Source of the DNA: Apostichopus japonicus
Taxonomy: Eukaryota; Echinodermata; Holothuroidea; Aspidochirotida; Stichopodidae
DNA: 64,000 nucleotides
Direction of reading: 5' to 3'
Assembly (NCBI RefSeq): GCF_037975245.1
Contig: NC_092568.1
Location: 25,602,501-25,666,500, forward strand
The notes beneath the pieces are model-generated. The model did not search any database. It saw only the letters and a list, made by a program, of their open reading frames with translations, and was not told where the DNA came from. Shown here in pieces: positions 38,343-53,300 of the stretch; within the stretch, counting starts at the first letter, position 1; each line of letters opens with the position of its first letter. Position numbers and translations under genes: made by a program.

Positions 38343-41300
38343 TCATGCCATAAGCGTTATTGATCCATTGTCTGACCCAATGAGAAAGAGCTTGTTTAGG
38401 GGTAGGACATCCATGGCACTTACAACACCTTTGAAAACGTCTGAACGAACTTTTGTGCTGGAAAAATTAGCCTATGAAAGGGGAGAGAGCAGTAGAAAAA
38501 GAGAATAGTTAATTTTGTTTCAATTACAATCAAAGGTAACACATATGCTTTAGATTCTTGTTGTTCTCACCTGGTAAAAAGACTAGTATTTAAAGATAAT
38601 TATAAGACAACACCTGCTGGAATCTATCAGGTAGTGAGGGTGGAGGCTCTCCCCATCCCAACCCCTTCCACAGACTATTTTCTTCCCTTCCTAACCAACA
38701 TGAAGCCATATACAATTTCAGTCCTGTTTATGTCAATCATTGTATAATGACAGCAATGTCAAAAACAATTTGAGCATGTTCAATTAAAAACATCACCCCC
38801 CCCAGGCCCCAGCCGCAATGCACCACACACTCTCTTTAATCAAAGAGCACTGGTGACAGTACTACTCCTACATGCTTTAATGGCCCCTCATGAATTATTC
38901 AGCACCTGTCCTCACCTGCTCATTGATCGAGGTATGTATTCCAATTCTGCAGGATGTCGTTGCCGAGATGACTTGATTATTTGAAAGACTCAAGAAGCTG
39001 ACGGGTTCTGTCACACCTAAGGGACAATACAGATAAAGGTGATTTAGATGTTCCTGGTTACATATAATCTAAATAGGAGGTGGATATTCATGTCTTTCAT
39101 TGTGTTTGGATGGGTATGTGTGAGTGTGGGGAGGGGGAGAGGGTGTGTGGATGGGTATGGGTTCAGTGTCAGAGTGAAGGTTGATATATCCTTCATTTTC
39201 TAAATGTCAATATGAAATTATTATGCCATTAGATTAAGGGTTACCTCCCCCCTCCCCCCCCCTCTGCTCCCCAAAAAAGAAGTTCAACAAGAAGTTAACA
39301 TGGTTTAAATATCTATTGTTAGCTGCTTTCAGTCTGACATATAAAATTTAGGCCACCTTTTTTTCTCTGCAATGTTATCGCTGGTCATGAATTGAAACAC
39401 CAAGCTTAACAAAACATTTCCACAAATCACCATCTAGATATGCAATATATAGACTACAACGTACCATTGGATATATCCCACATATATTTCTAAACTCAAG
39501 TCTAAACTATTTTGAAAGTTTTTGTCTTAACAGTTAGTAAACTTGTCCATTAAAAATGCATCACCTTCTACAAACCCACCTTTAATTCAAATCAATCCCC
39601 ACCAAAGAAAATGAAGAAGATCAAAACTGATCACCTTCAAGTTTTAGTCAGGTATTGCTGTTATAATTGCAATCAAATACCATACATTGTGATACTTATG
39701 CAAGAAACTAAGAAGTTTGCACTAGTAAATTAGTGCTGTAGTCAATTCCAGAAGAATCGCAGTCCAAATTCGAGTCCAGGCAGCGCGATTTCCGAGACAA
39801 TTGTGAGTCCAAGACAACAAGAGTTCATATCAAAGCTTAGAAACACAACATACTGACATGTTTTGGGATGAGTCTGAAGCTCGACTTGAGCACTACAACC
39901 CTGCTTTAACACGATGTTGGCAGATGTTACATATGGCAAACTTACCTCTGAAGGAACAAATTTTACTGCCGTCCTCCCTCCAGAGTGCCATAGAAGAATC
40001 GACAGATGATGTCACAAAGGACTTATTGTTATATGCCTTGATCTTAGAAGAGAAATAAGACACTGCGATCACGTACAAAGATAGCATCATTTACAGGAGG
40101 TTTGTAACCTCTTCACACAGTGAGTTGCTAAGTTCCTGCTCTAAATGAGATATTGCTCATCCCTATAGTATGCACCCCCCCCCCCCCCCCTCAGACCATG
40201 TGCTGGCTAATCCCTTAGCATAGACAAGGGAAAGAATCACTTCCACATACTGTAGGGAGGGAGATATTTTATATTTATAAGTAGCACATGCTTTATAGTA
40301 GTAAAAGAGATTACAGTGCTTTAAACTATTCTCATGCCATGAACAAAATTTGATTTCGTTGCAGATATGTAAGTGTACAAGAGGGGGGCTCTGTTATAAA
40401 GATTTTGTACTATAGTTGAACTAAGCTTTAAAAAAAATAGCTCTGTTGTGTGAGCGAAAGGAGGAGTGGGGCATAGTGTGGTGGGAAGGGACTACGGGGG
40501 GAGGGGGGAAATTGTCCTCAAATTCAATACTGTCATTTCTGTCCCACCTGCAGTATTTCGCCTTCATGTGCTTTCCATCCTCCCATAAGAAGTCCTGTCC
40601 TGAGATCCACCAAAGACAAGACCCCTGATGATAATCCAACCCCTAGAGTTGAACCATCTGGACTCACTGAGAGGCACCTGATTAAACCTGTCAAATAAAA
40701 AATATTTTTATCCAAGTAAACAATATCTCAGCGATGATAATAATTAAAGGCTTTGAAGATTCGCCCCAAACCGCATGCGGCCATTTGAAAAAGTTAACTT
40801 TCTGTTGATTGCAAGTGACGGTTTGTTCATGTCGCTACAAAATGCAGACAGTAATGAAACGTGATACTTTAATTGTTATCTTTTATCTAGACCTGAGATT
40901 TCCATCGCTGCTATTTACACTGTGTTGTGGGTATTGACCGTAGCTGCATGTACTGACTGTGCACTAGTGTCTAATTATACCCACGGTAGCAGGCTGTGTG
41001 TGTATATTCTGGGATCGATGGTGGTGTTAAACACTTCTGTTACACCTCATTCGAAACTAGGTCAGATTACCGGCATGAGACGTTTCTTTGTGCGTGAGTC
41101 TTCACACCCTTTAAAGTCACTTCGTACCCTTAGCTAGACTTCTTTTTGGTCCTGAAGTTGGGTTTGATATCATTGTTGTTGTTAAACCCTAGAAGGGGAT
41201 ACAAAATGACTCTATACTAGATATATGTCAAAAATGACCATGGTTTAGGAGTGAGCTTTTCATACTGTTTTATCATATATGTTAACAATATTTTATGTAT

Positions 41301-44300
41301 GTACAGTAACTTAATTGCTTGCAGAGAGAAATAAATAAATAAATTGAAAGAATGAAAATAAATGAACAATAATAAAGTTTAACAAACTTTTGATAACCAA
41401 TTAGACTTGGACTCAGAAACTTTCTATTAAAAATGATAAACCGTTTTTTCTTGTTATTTTGTGAACTTCTGTATTTCCGTTGTTGTTGTTATATAGTGAC
41501 AAACACATTACCAAATTTTGTCATCTCAAATTTCTGAACCATGAAGGAAATGGATCCCATATATGGATCTAATATTGTTATGTATAATCCCTTTAACAGA
41601 ATGTGGCATTCTCTGACTTTAGTTAAATCAAGCCAACACCACAGAGTTTCTGCTCAGTGTTGCTGTCAACCCACTCCAGGGAAGGAACAGTACAAAGTAC
41701 TACCACAAACATGGACTATTGATCAAAGTACAGGATGCAATCCACGCCTTCCTTTACTGCATCATAAACCAACAATCGGATATGAGCCAGGTGATGAGCT
41801 CTTACAGAACCAAGGAATCACTGGACTTATTCAGTAGAAGGTTAAAGGACAAACTTAGCAAACAGAAAACTCTAAAATTCAGACTAAACAAATGTTCGCT
41901 ATTTGCACAGTTACCAAGACGGAGAAAAGAAAATCTCCCCGTTTTGATCAACAGGTCCTATGAATTGTTCTACTGCTGCTGACCATTACTGACCATTACC
42001 TCATCACAAAAAAAAAAAAAAAAAAATGATCAAGCAGACCAAACTGTCAGTCACACTCACATATACAGTATAGAGACATTTGCAGACCAAACTGTCAGTC
42101 ACACTCACATATACAGTATAGAGACATTTGCAGACCAAACTGTCAGTCAAACTCACATATATAGAGACATTTACAGACCAAACTGTCAAACTCACATATA
42201 TAGAGACATTTGCAGACCAAACTGTCAGTCACACTCACATATATAGAGACATTTGCAGACCAAACTGTCAGTCACACTCACATATAAAGAGACATTTACA
42301 GACCAAACTGTCAAACTCACATATATAGAGACATTTGCAGACCAAACTGTCAGTCACACTCACATATATAGAGACATTTACAGACCAAACTGTCAGTCAC
42401 ACTCACATATAAAGACATTTGCAGACCAAACTGTCAGTCACACTCACATATATAGAGACATTTGCAGACCAAACTGTCAGTCACACTCACATATATAGAG
42501 ACATTTGCAGACCAAACTGTCAGTCACACTCACATATATAGAGACATTTGCAGACCAAACTGTCAGTCACACTCACATATATAGAGACATTTGCAGACCA
42601 AACTGTCAGTCACACTCACATATATAGAGACATTTACAGACCAAACTGTCAAACTCACATATATAGAGACATTTGCAGACCAAACTGTCAGTCACACTCA
42701 CATATATAGAGACATTTACAGACCAAACTGTCAAACTCACATATATAGAGACATTTGCAGACCAAACTGTCAATCACACTCACATATATAGAGACATTTG
42801 CAGACCAAACTGTCAGTCACACTCACATATAAAGAGACATTTGCAGACCAAACTGTCAGTCACACTCACATATAAAGACATTTGCAGACCAAACTGTCAG
42901 TCACACTCACATATATAGAGAAATTTACAGACCAAACTGTCAAACTCACATATATAGAGACATTTGCAGACCAAACTGTCAAACTCACATATATAGAGAC
43001 ATTTGCAGACCAAACTGTCAGTCACACTCACATATAAAGAGACATTTGCAGACCAAACTGTCAGTCACACTCACATATAAAGACATTTGCAGACCAAACT
43101 GTCAGTCACACTCACATATATAGAGACATTTACAGACCAAACTGTCAAACTCACATATATAGAGACATTTGCAGACCAAACTGTCAGTCACACTCACATA
43201 TATAGAGACATTTGCAGACCAAACTGTCAGTCACACTCACATATATAGAGACATTTACAGACCAAACTGTCAAACTCACATATATAGAGACATTTGCAGA
43301 CCAAACTGTCAGTCACACTCACATATATAGAGACATTTACATGTACCGACAGACATGCAAAAACAAAATTGGAAGAATTAGAATTCTGTGCACCCAAACT
43401 TTTACATCAACCTGTAATGTAAAGATTTCAATATAAATGGAAGAATGAAGGGTGGGGATGGGATGGGTGAGGGAGGGAGGGAGGTAAAGAGAATGCCATA
43501 CAGCATTAATAGTCTGGAAAATCATGGTGAAAATTTTCCATTTGTTAACAACATATAGTGTATTCATTTCTTTCTTTGCTGATCTAACGTCAGCCAAGGC
43601 ATTTCACACTATTTTCGATACTAGGGGAGAATTAATGAGCATTCACTAAGGACACCAGTAGCTAGGGCCGAAACAAACACACATGTATCATTATCATCAT
43701 CCCTCAAAGCCATTTGAAAAACTAGTGACAATTTCCAACATTCACATACAAGGTAAGAAAGTACATCATGTATACTGGAACCCTACAACTTTATAAGGAT
43801 TAGTGCCGGTTCGTTAACCTGTGTGTATGTCCTATATTGATACTATCATAAATACTGAGTGACAAGTTCCATAGTTCACCAACGTATGAACTTACAGACA
43901 GGAACTCTACAATGACTATTGCCTTGGGTAATTCTGTATTCTATATGACACTTTCAAATGTACCCAGACAATCTAAACTGCATTCAACTTCCTGTTGGGA
44001 TTCCTGCAATGTACATTGATTCAAAGAAGACGCTAGGTTGTTGTTTTGTTGCTAATAAGCAATGCATAATATATATATAATACCCTCTTTACATATTACA
44101 CCAAGGTGCTGGCATGTTGAGTTTTGTATTGAAACCATTGATACCATATCCAATCCACTAACTAAAACCATAAGTGAAGGGTTAAAGCTGTAACAAGGCA
44201 ATGACTTAACAAAAACAAAAACGAACAAAAAAGGAATAACATAATGATCATTTGTACAAAGATTCTACCACTAAACGGACCAAAGAACACCAAGCTGTTA

Positions 44301-47300
44301 AATCACTGAATTGTAACAGACTTCTTTGAAATGGTTGGCATGGATGCTTTGCTGCCAACTCATATGACTGTTAAGAATTAAGTAAACACTGAATTGTTTG
44401 TCAAATGATCTAATGAGATTAGAATCACAGGATGATGACAACAAAGTCCATCAGGACACCACCAAATTCTTCCAAATTTGGGAAGCCTATAAACAAAGAG
44501 GCATGAATTTGCATAGCGTACACAATTGTGTGTACTCAACACATGCAGTCACTACTGCCATGTATGGTAACATTCACTAATACTGTGTTCTTGACGTGCA
44601 ATGATGTAACACATATATATACATCAGAATTATAGGTAGGTTTGAAAGTGAAAGTGGGGTGAGTAGGGGAATTGCCGTCCTTCCCTAACACTTGCATATG
44701 TTATAAAGGAAGAGACAAGAGTCTCTTTGGTTTAACAAACAGAAGACATTTGGATTAGTAGGATGAATTTCCAAAGCTTCAGCGGCATGTCTATAGACAT
44801 GGCCAGTGGCTGGAGATAACCGACAGCAGTTTTTTTTTTACAAAAACAACACAGAGTGGGCACTAACAATTAAATGGTGAAACAGTTCAACTCCTTTGGA
44901 CTTGCCAAAGTCATAAACGTACTAGTGGGTTCACAAGAAAAAAAAATTCACTTTACTACTCAAGCAGTTTTTTTCTGTCCCTCTTTTGTCATACAGTATC
45001 TAGGCTTTGGTAGAAGCTTTTCCCAGCCATTATAATCGGTCAAACTTTTTATAGGTAACTGCCATTTCAATGGTCTTGCCTTATTATTCTGTTCTTTTTT
45101 TTTTGCATTACTGGCACAGTGGCATGACTGGTATACTGTTGTAAATAGAGATCATAAATTTGATGCATGAGTACAAAAAGAATTATGAGCTTTACAGTCC
45201 AAACAGATGTTTGATAAATTGATAGCTTAAGAAGTTCTTGTACTTTGCAAAAAGAAATATGAACCATTAGTTAGATGTAGCTCAATTATTGAGAACATCT
45301 GGTTATGCACTGGTAAGGGAGGTGAGGAATGGGTGTAATTACCACATAATACACCAATACTTGGGGATGGGAAGAGGGGGAATGGGTAGCATAGCAATCA
45401 CCACCTATGACATTTCAGGCTGATTCAGACAATTTTTGGAAAAAAGAAAAAGATGAACACAAAAAGCAAAGAATTTATTTCTATTTCGATAATGTGGGTA
45501 TACATGTGTATTAGTGGTCGAAACCACATAAACTTAAATGCCATCCGACACCCCCCCCCCCTCCCACCTTGTCATCAATCCCACAAGAGTGACCTCAACA
45601 TTAATTTGTTCACACAGTAGAGATGGTTCTGCCAATGAAAGTGACATAGATTTTAAATAAATCAAAAGTACAGCGTGAAATGTTTCCCTGAAAGGGAAAT
45701 GAGGATGGTATTGAAGAACTTAGCATGCAGAGGCTCAGGATGTGTGACCTGATTGATCTGCGATGACATTACCTGTAAAGTGGAGGCAACTACAGTATTA
45801 CTATACAGGAATAGTGAGCTGCATTACGAGACATAAAAAAAACCTAAGAAAACAGTAGCTGTTTTGATGTTATGATCTCAACTAACTCTGTACTTCCTTT
45901 ATACAGCAAAAAAAAAAAAAAAAAAAAGGGGAAGAAAAGATGGTGGATGGGGTGGGGGAGGGGATGGATGCTCCTTGGATCTGCCCCTGAGGTGGTATGC
46001 TATAGCTACCATTGTTGTGACACTCAAAGTATGACCAAAATTGGATACATAATCACAATACAGTAATGTATGACCAAATTTGGATACTGAGACTGTATAC
46101 CCCTTTACCACAGTTGTTATATATCCATTGCATATGACAAACATTGATATACAGCACTTATATACAAACCACAGTCATGGGGGAAAAACAATTGGTTTTA
46201 TAAAGCAGACTATAAGGAACAGAACTAAATAGAATACCAATGAAAGGAGGTCAAGTCTATTATCTTGAAGTGACTATGAAGAATGGCACGTCCTCCCACC
46301 CACAAGCTACTATATAAAGAGCTATGTACTCAAAACTTGACACCTTTGTACCAGTAAATTTACTCTGTGGGACATACACATGACTAGGTTTGTAGAACAC
46401 ACCTGTTGTTCTCCCCATACTCTACAGTGTTAACATTCAACATGATATCATTAGTATTGACCAAAGTTCACTTCAGTATAGTTACTTCTGGTAGATCATA
46501 TTAAATGTGTAGTTATAAATTTACTTGGCATTAGTACACGATTAATACTTTCTACTGTAATTTAACCATGACAAAAGCAAACTGTCACACAATTTAACAT
46601 TGTTGTGGATAAGGTGGTGCAGCCAACCTGCATCAGAACTGGCACAGGAAACAGGAAAAGCACAATGTTATATCTAACACTCAATATTTGATCACTATTG
46701 CTGACTATACAGTACTATTTCAGTAATGAAAATCTATTAACATAATAACACATGCATTAATTTATATGGGGATGTTTGCCATTACATTGTATGAAGCAAT
46801 TCTGTATACACTAATGCACCGAATAAACCTAATTCCCATGTGATAGTAATTATTCATAAAAAAATAGTAACATTTCTCTTTGGATACGTAACAGCAAGCA
46901 AACAATTTCTTCCAGACAGCCACACACACACACACACACACACCCAAGACAAATTACACTGTCAGCCTAAATATGATAAATACCATCAAACCACTGGCTA
47001 TGTTTTCCTCACAGATTAAAGGGAGAAATGTTGTCAAAAAGTAACATGTTGTAGGAAAGAAGACATGTGCAGACAAAACTAGAATTATGTGAAAATGTTT
47101 TATAGCATGCATCGTTACTTCTGGATACTTAAATTCCATAAAAATGCAGCTCACCTATTTAACAGGTTAAGTTTTAAATCAAATAAGGAAGATACAGTTA
47201 AAATAAATTTGACAAATTGACAAATAAGCTTTATGGAATGGGAACCAACATTTAATAAAATATTGTCTCCGGAATGAAATTCTTAAAGTGAAACAGGACT

Positions 47301-50300
47301 AGGAAAGTCAAAAAACATCCATTTTGTGAAGAAAAAAAAATCCAATTCAAGGAAACATAAATTGGTAGATGGGGGCAGCCAGGTGTTTGTAACAACATAA
47401 TATTTTGAGTTAGAGTGATTATACATACAAAATAAATGCACCCCCAACACAATTGCACAATTGTAACAAATTGTTTACATGTAAGTACATGTATCCGGTG
47501 AAGCAACGAGAGATGTCTTACCACAACGTACAAATATTCAGTGTACACTCAAATTGCTCTGTTTTACGTCACCATTGACACTAGTACGCAACGGGGCTCC
47601 ATTGCCACGCCCAAAATCAACAGAGGGCGCTATCATACCTTACCTATCTAGTTCTCTCCAAACTTGATAAGCTGCAGTCTCTGGCTGCAGACCACTAGAA
47701 ATTTATACTATTTTATTTTATTTCTAATTAAGTTTAAGTCAAACTGATTGTTTTAAGCACCTTAACTTCTGTTTTCTTTTGGCCAAACTGCATATTAAAG
47801 GGTGTGAAGACACGTGCAAAAAAAACGTCTAATGCCAGTAATCTGACCTAGTTTCGAATGAGGTGTAACAGAAGTGTTAGACACCACCATCGATCCCAGA
47901 AAATACACACACAGCTTGCTACTGTCGGTAACTAGACACTTGTGTACAGTCAGTACATACAGCTGCGGTCAATACCCACAGCACAGTGTACAAACGATAC
48001 AGCGATGGAAATCTCAGGTCCAGCTAAAGATAACAAGGTATCACGTTTCATTACTGTCTGCATTTTGCAGCGACAAGAAAAAAACTTCACTTGCAAGCAA
48101 CGGAAATTTAACTTTTTAAAGATGGCGGCACGCTGTTTGGGGTGAGTCTTCAATGCCTTTAAAGTGGAACCTTGAACTTGTAATCCATCTAGGGAAAATC
48201 TGTATGCATGTTCATCCAGTGAGTTCGCAAGCTTTGTGATTGCATTCATTTTATTGTGTAAGTTACTTTGATTGAGAGATGTGTAAACGGTATAGATCTC
48301 ACGCATTGGAATCTTTATGACGACACTCGCTGTACAAACGCTGGGCGGACCAATAATAACTGTCACAAAGTTAGGAATACCAATCCAAATAGATCATTCA
48401 AAACTATCAAAAATTCTAAATAAAATGCATTGCATAAATTTGAAAGTGTGTCATGAATATAATTTTTTTTTTCACTTTTAATTCTGATGAAGGGCCTTGA
48501 TTGTAACTGTCAGGGTAACACAGTAGACTTTGGTACACAGCTCCACGAACTACAAGGTTTACTAAAGCATTTCAATTTAGAAAAAGAATATTGAATGTAG
48601 AACTCAGCACATGAAACAAGCTTATGCAGAAGGCAGTTTTTCATGTTATGTTCTCAGTTCCATACTAATTCAAGCTTGACATTTCAACTGTCCTTCTTAG
48701 AATGACTCAATTACCTGACAATTACTGAATTTAGATCAGTTGGCAAATTTTCCTTACCACAACCAATTCATGACATACGTCAGTCTATCAACATTACACA
48801 TGAACTTTTGCACCGATGCTGAAATGAATTTATTTCCTAACACATAGCTTATTAATTTATGGCCAATTATTTTCTTCCTGGATAATCAACATCTAAGATC
48901 CTTGTTAAGTGTCTCACTCACATTATTTTGTTGCTTTTTTAAAAAGGTCACTATATCAGGGGCACACTCCTTTGATTTCTAGAAAGTTTTTGATACCATT
49001 AAGCACAAATATTTTACTCTCCAAGTTCAAAAGAAACTGGGTTTTCCTTTGCAATAATTTTCAAGTCATTGCAGTCAATATGTCTTTGTCAATAAAAATG
49101 CCTTAAACCTTAACAAATTGACAGTCCGTTACCCATTATTATTTATATCTAAGAACTTCACTGTTCCAATAGTAACTTTTCTATGATTGTTTTGGCTGTT
49201 GATATGTGAACCTTTTGTTTTGTTCATGGTCCTTTTTATTACTATTGTTGAGCAGGTGTTGCAATGTGTATGCGTGTGGTTTAAGGCCAACACACTTCTA
49301 CTTGTTCAGAAAACCTGTCCTGTGATGTCTTCTAGGCATAATATGCCTATCTGGTAAAACTGTTTACAGACCTACAGTTAAAAGCAATAATATTAACTTT
49401 TTCATCCTTTGCCAAATTCTTATGGCATTTATAAAGATGAAACCCAACTTGTCGTCATCACATTGATTGCAAATAAAGTTTATCAGTATATTAACAGTAT
49501 TTCACTTATCAACCATTCCCTGGCTCAAAAAAGACAACTGATCCTCCAAAAAATAAATTTGAAAAAAGTGTCTTTTCTTTGATAACAAATCTATTATCCC
49601 CCCCGCAGGACCTTGCGCTAGGTCGATCAGTGGTTAAACTTCTTTATTACTTGGAAATCAGTATAGTTTTCAAAGGTGTTGTTATATTCTCACCCATCTT
49701 AGATTCAACCAACCTAACCAAGTATTTCTCCACTCTACATATAACACCATTGTTTTACATTACTAATCTTACTATAATTCTGCCTTAGGCAAATATCTTT
49801 CCAATCAGAAATTCATGTTCTTAAAACAGGGGAAGATCGTAACATAAGAAACAGCTTGTATCTCGCTCATAGTAATGATCTTTTTGCTAACCTCAACACC
49901 TTCAACATTTATGACATCAGGACTCATCACATCATCACATTTATACCACAATCATTCAATGGGAACTCTCCAACCTCTTTTCCCTTTTGCATTTTTCAGT
50001 ATACAACCACAACACTAGAAATAAAGTACCTACTGTATCCCTCTTTAGATTTGCCCAAACCAGTTGAATTCCACCCCTCATTGTACTTAATTCACATGTC
50101 CTAAGATCTGGAATTCTTTCAAAGGCTGTTTCAAGTCACTGAAATTATTATTAACTTTAAACTAGTTACAAAACTCTACTGTTCTCTAAGTATTCTTACC
50201 ATTTTCCATTTTTTCAACCTGTTTAGGGTGTTCACTATTGTCTGGTTCATGGTGCTGTGGGGCATAGGGTAGAGTTTGGAGGGGGGCCTTTTTACATCTC

Positions 50301-53300
50301 AGGTGGTGGTTTGACCAAACTCTTTTCTGCAAACTCTCTTCTGAAACTGTTCATTCATGTTTCAACTTTCCTTGTATTTCATCTGCCATATTTTCAACCT
50401 GTTTAGGGTGTTCACTATTGTCTGGTTCATGGTGTTGTGGTGTATAGGGTAGAGTTTGGAGGGGGGGTCTTTTTACATCTCAGGTGGTGGTTTGACCTAA
50501 TTCTCTTCTGAAACTGTACACTCACGTTTCAACTTTCCTTGTATTTCATCTGCTGTATCCGAGATATTTCAAATTTGCAATCTCTAGTTTGCACTTCCTC
50601 TGAAGTCCCAGCAGTCATTTTTCTGTTTTGTGGTTGCTTGCTCTGCTATATATACGCTTATATGGTGTTCTTTCTGCCTCTTCTCTTTGTTATAACATCA
50701 CGAGCATGATTGAACTGAACTGACAAACTTACCCAGAGGTCCAGTAGAAATCTTCAACGCATGTTGAACTACAGCTTGCCTGATGTCGATAATTTTGACT
50801 GTAGCGTCTGGGGTCGACACCATTAGGACTGGGCTGGGTGCAGGCATTGCCACCATACATGTTGGTACACTCTTACTCAGATCGTACCCTCGTAAGGCTG
50901 CACCACTACCGTATGGATCCCAAACCTAACGGATAAAATTTTTGAGATAGATCTTTAGAACCAATGTTCACCAATATTCTTACAAACAGGAAAATAGCTT
51001 TGCTCTCAAAATAATACAAAGAAATACATTGACCGTGTCCTTCTCCACCACCAACTGCACCACTGCCCATACCCTGCTTTCCCGTTCCCGTTCCCCGTTC
51101 TTCCCGTTCCCCTATAACTGCAAAATATCTCCTTCCCCTGCTTATCCCCATACTTGCGCGATGCTTCATTTTCTTCTTTGCAACACCTACTCCTCCTTCC
51201 CTTGGTCATCCTCTGCCTGTACATCTCTTCCCCTTCCGTGATCTCCCTTGGATCCCTCCATCCCCCACCTTTACAATTCCTCCCTTCTCTCTATCTCCTA
51301 CCAGTTCATCCATCTCCTGCCAATCCACTGTCCTCATGACTCTATCCATTCTTGTAACCCCTACCAATTCCTACCCACACCCCTCCCATGCTTACCCCTG
51401 GACCAAGTGACTATCCCTTTCCTTGCATCCTTTCGCAACTTTTCCTTTTCTTGCCTATACCCTGCCTCTGCCTCTACCATGATTCCCCACCAATTCCTCC
51501 TTCTCCTGCTTGTGCAATTTCTCCTTCCAAGCCTATGTGCCTTTCCTATTGTGTATCCTCCTCTCCTTAATTCATCTCTCCCCACCAAAATCTCCCCTCC
51601 CCCCTCCCCCCTCCCACCTCCCCCAATCTACCCCAGTCCATGGCCTTCAGTAGCCCACATTTCACAGTCAAAGCAAAAACTACCAGAAAGCCTCTAACTG
51701 AAGTGAAATCCAAAACATTGTAATCACATCCACAACTTACATAAACATTGCCATCACAGGAAGCAATTAATCTCTGGGACTCCAGGTAGTTGAGGGCAAA
51801 CACCGTCTTTTTGTGATGTGGATATGTGAATTGGCATGCCACATTAGACGAACCATCTCCGTAGTTACGAAGTGACCAAAGTTTCACTGTTTTGTCCCTG
51901 CTTGCACTCGCGAACGAATTTTCGTTTGGTAAAACCTGCAGTGCTTTGATGCCAGCAGAGTGACCTGCAAATAGAGTGCAGAGTTCATAGATTCAGGAAG
52001 TCTCAAGACCAAATAACATGAAAATGAAGCCACAATCAGCAAGATCTAAGATTACAACCTGCTACTCTTTGTGGTGGCTGTGATAAGTCACAATCATGGA
52101 ACAACAACTTCCTGTGTTCTTCACTGTGATTTGAACCTATACATTCAGTATGTACACATTGGGAAGTGGTATCCAGCTCAGTAATATGGACAATTTAACC
52201 ATGTGATCGTGGCTCACTTTCTCAAATATACAAACTTTTTATCTGATTTACAAGGTATATCTGATGTTCAAATTTGATCAGGTTATCTGTAATAACCATC
52301 TTATCAGTGGTATTGGTATTGGTTTGGGCAAAGGTCGGAGAGAACCAAAATTTCACTTTACCTAGATTGAGCAATGTGCAGGGTTATTATATGGTGGCCT
52401 ACAGCCTGCAGCTTTAAGGGCTAGCAGATTGGGTACCAATTCTCTCTAGCATTCTAAAGCCTGCAGCTTTAAGGGCTAGCAGATTGGGTCCCAATTCTCC
52501 CTAGCATTCTACAGCCTGCAGCTTTAAGGGCTAGCAGATTGGGTACCAATTCTCCCTAGCATTTTACAGCCTGCAGCTTTAAGAGCTAGCAGATTGGGTA
52601 CCAATTCTCCCTATCATTCTACAGCCTGCAGCTTTAAGGGCTAGCAGATTGGGTCCCAATTCTCCCTAGCATTCTACAGCCTGCAGCTTTAAGGGCTAGC
52701 AGATTGGGTACCAATTCTCCCTAGCATTTTACAGCCTGCAGCTTTAAGAGCTAGCAGATTGGGTACCAATTCTCCCTAGCATTCTACAGCCTGCAGCTTT
52801 AAGGGCTAGCAGATTGGGTACCAATTCTCCCTAGCGTTCTACAGCCTGCAGCTTTAAGGGCTAGCAGATTGGGTACCAATTCTCCCTAGCATTCTACAGC
52901 CTGCAGCTTTAAGGGCTAGCAGATTGGGTACCAATTCTCCCTGGCATTCTACAGCCTGCAGCTTCAAGGGCTAGCAGATTGGGTACAAATTCTCCCTAGC
53001 ATTCTACAGCCTGCAGCTTTAAGGGCTAGCAGATTGAGTACCAATTCTCCCTAGCGTTTTACAGCCTGCAGCTTCAAGGGCTAGCAGATTGGGTACCAAT
53101 TCTCCCTAGCGTTTTACAGCCTGCAGCTTTAAGAGCTAGCAGATTGGGTACCAATTCTCTCTAGCATTCTACAGCCTGCAGCTTTAAGGGCTAGCAGATT
53201 GGGTACCAATTCTCCCTAGCGTTCTACAGCCTGCAGCTTTATGGGCTAGCAGATTGGGTACCAATTCTCCCTAGCATTCTACAGCCTGCAGCTTCAAGGG

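Noticed and set aside
38343-38457. Alternative acceptor TTTTTCCAG just inside the last WDR81 exon
   Set aside because: It leaves the wrong phase. The upstream acceptor CATAG before 38471 joins in phase 0 and keeps the conserved C-terminus.
41541-41982. Plus-strand frames with a basic C-terminal segment
   Set aside because: No recognisable motif, no splice context, and the region is antisense inside a WDR81 intron; I could not separate it from chance.
42128-43436. Several overlapping repeat-protein frames
   Set aside because: They are by-products of the 39-43 bp minisatellite, which happens to be open over parts of the array; no gene context exists on that strand.
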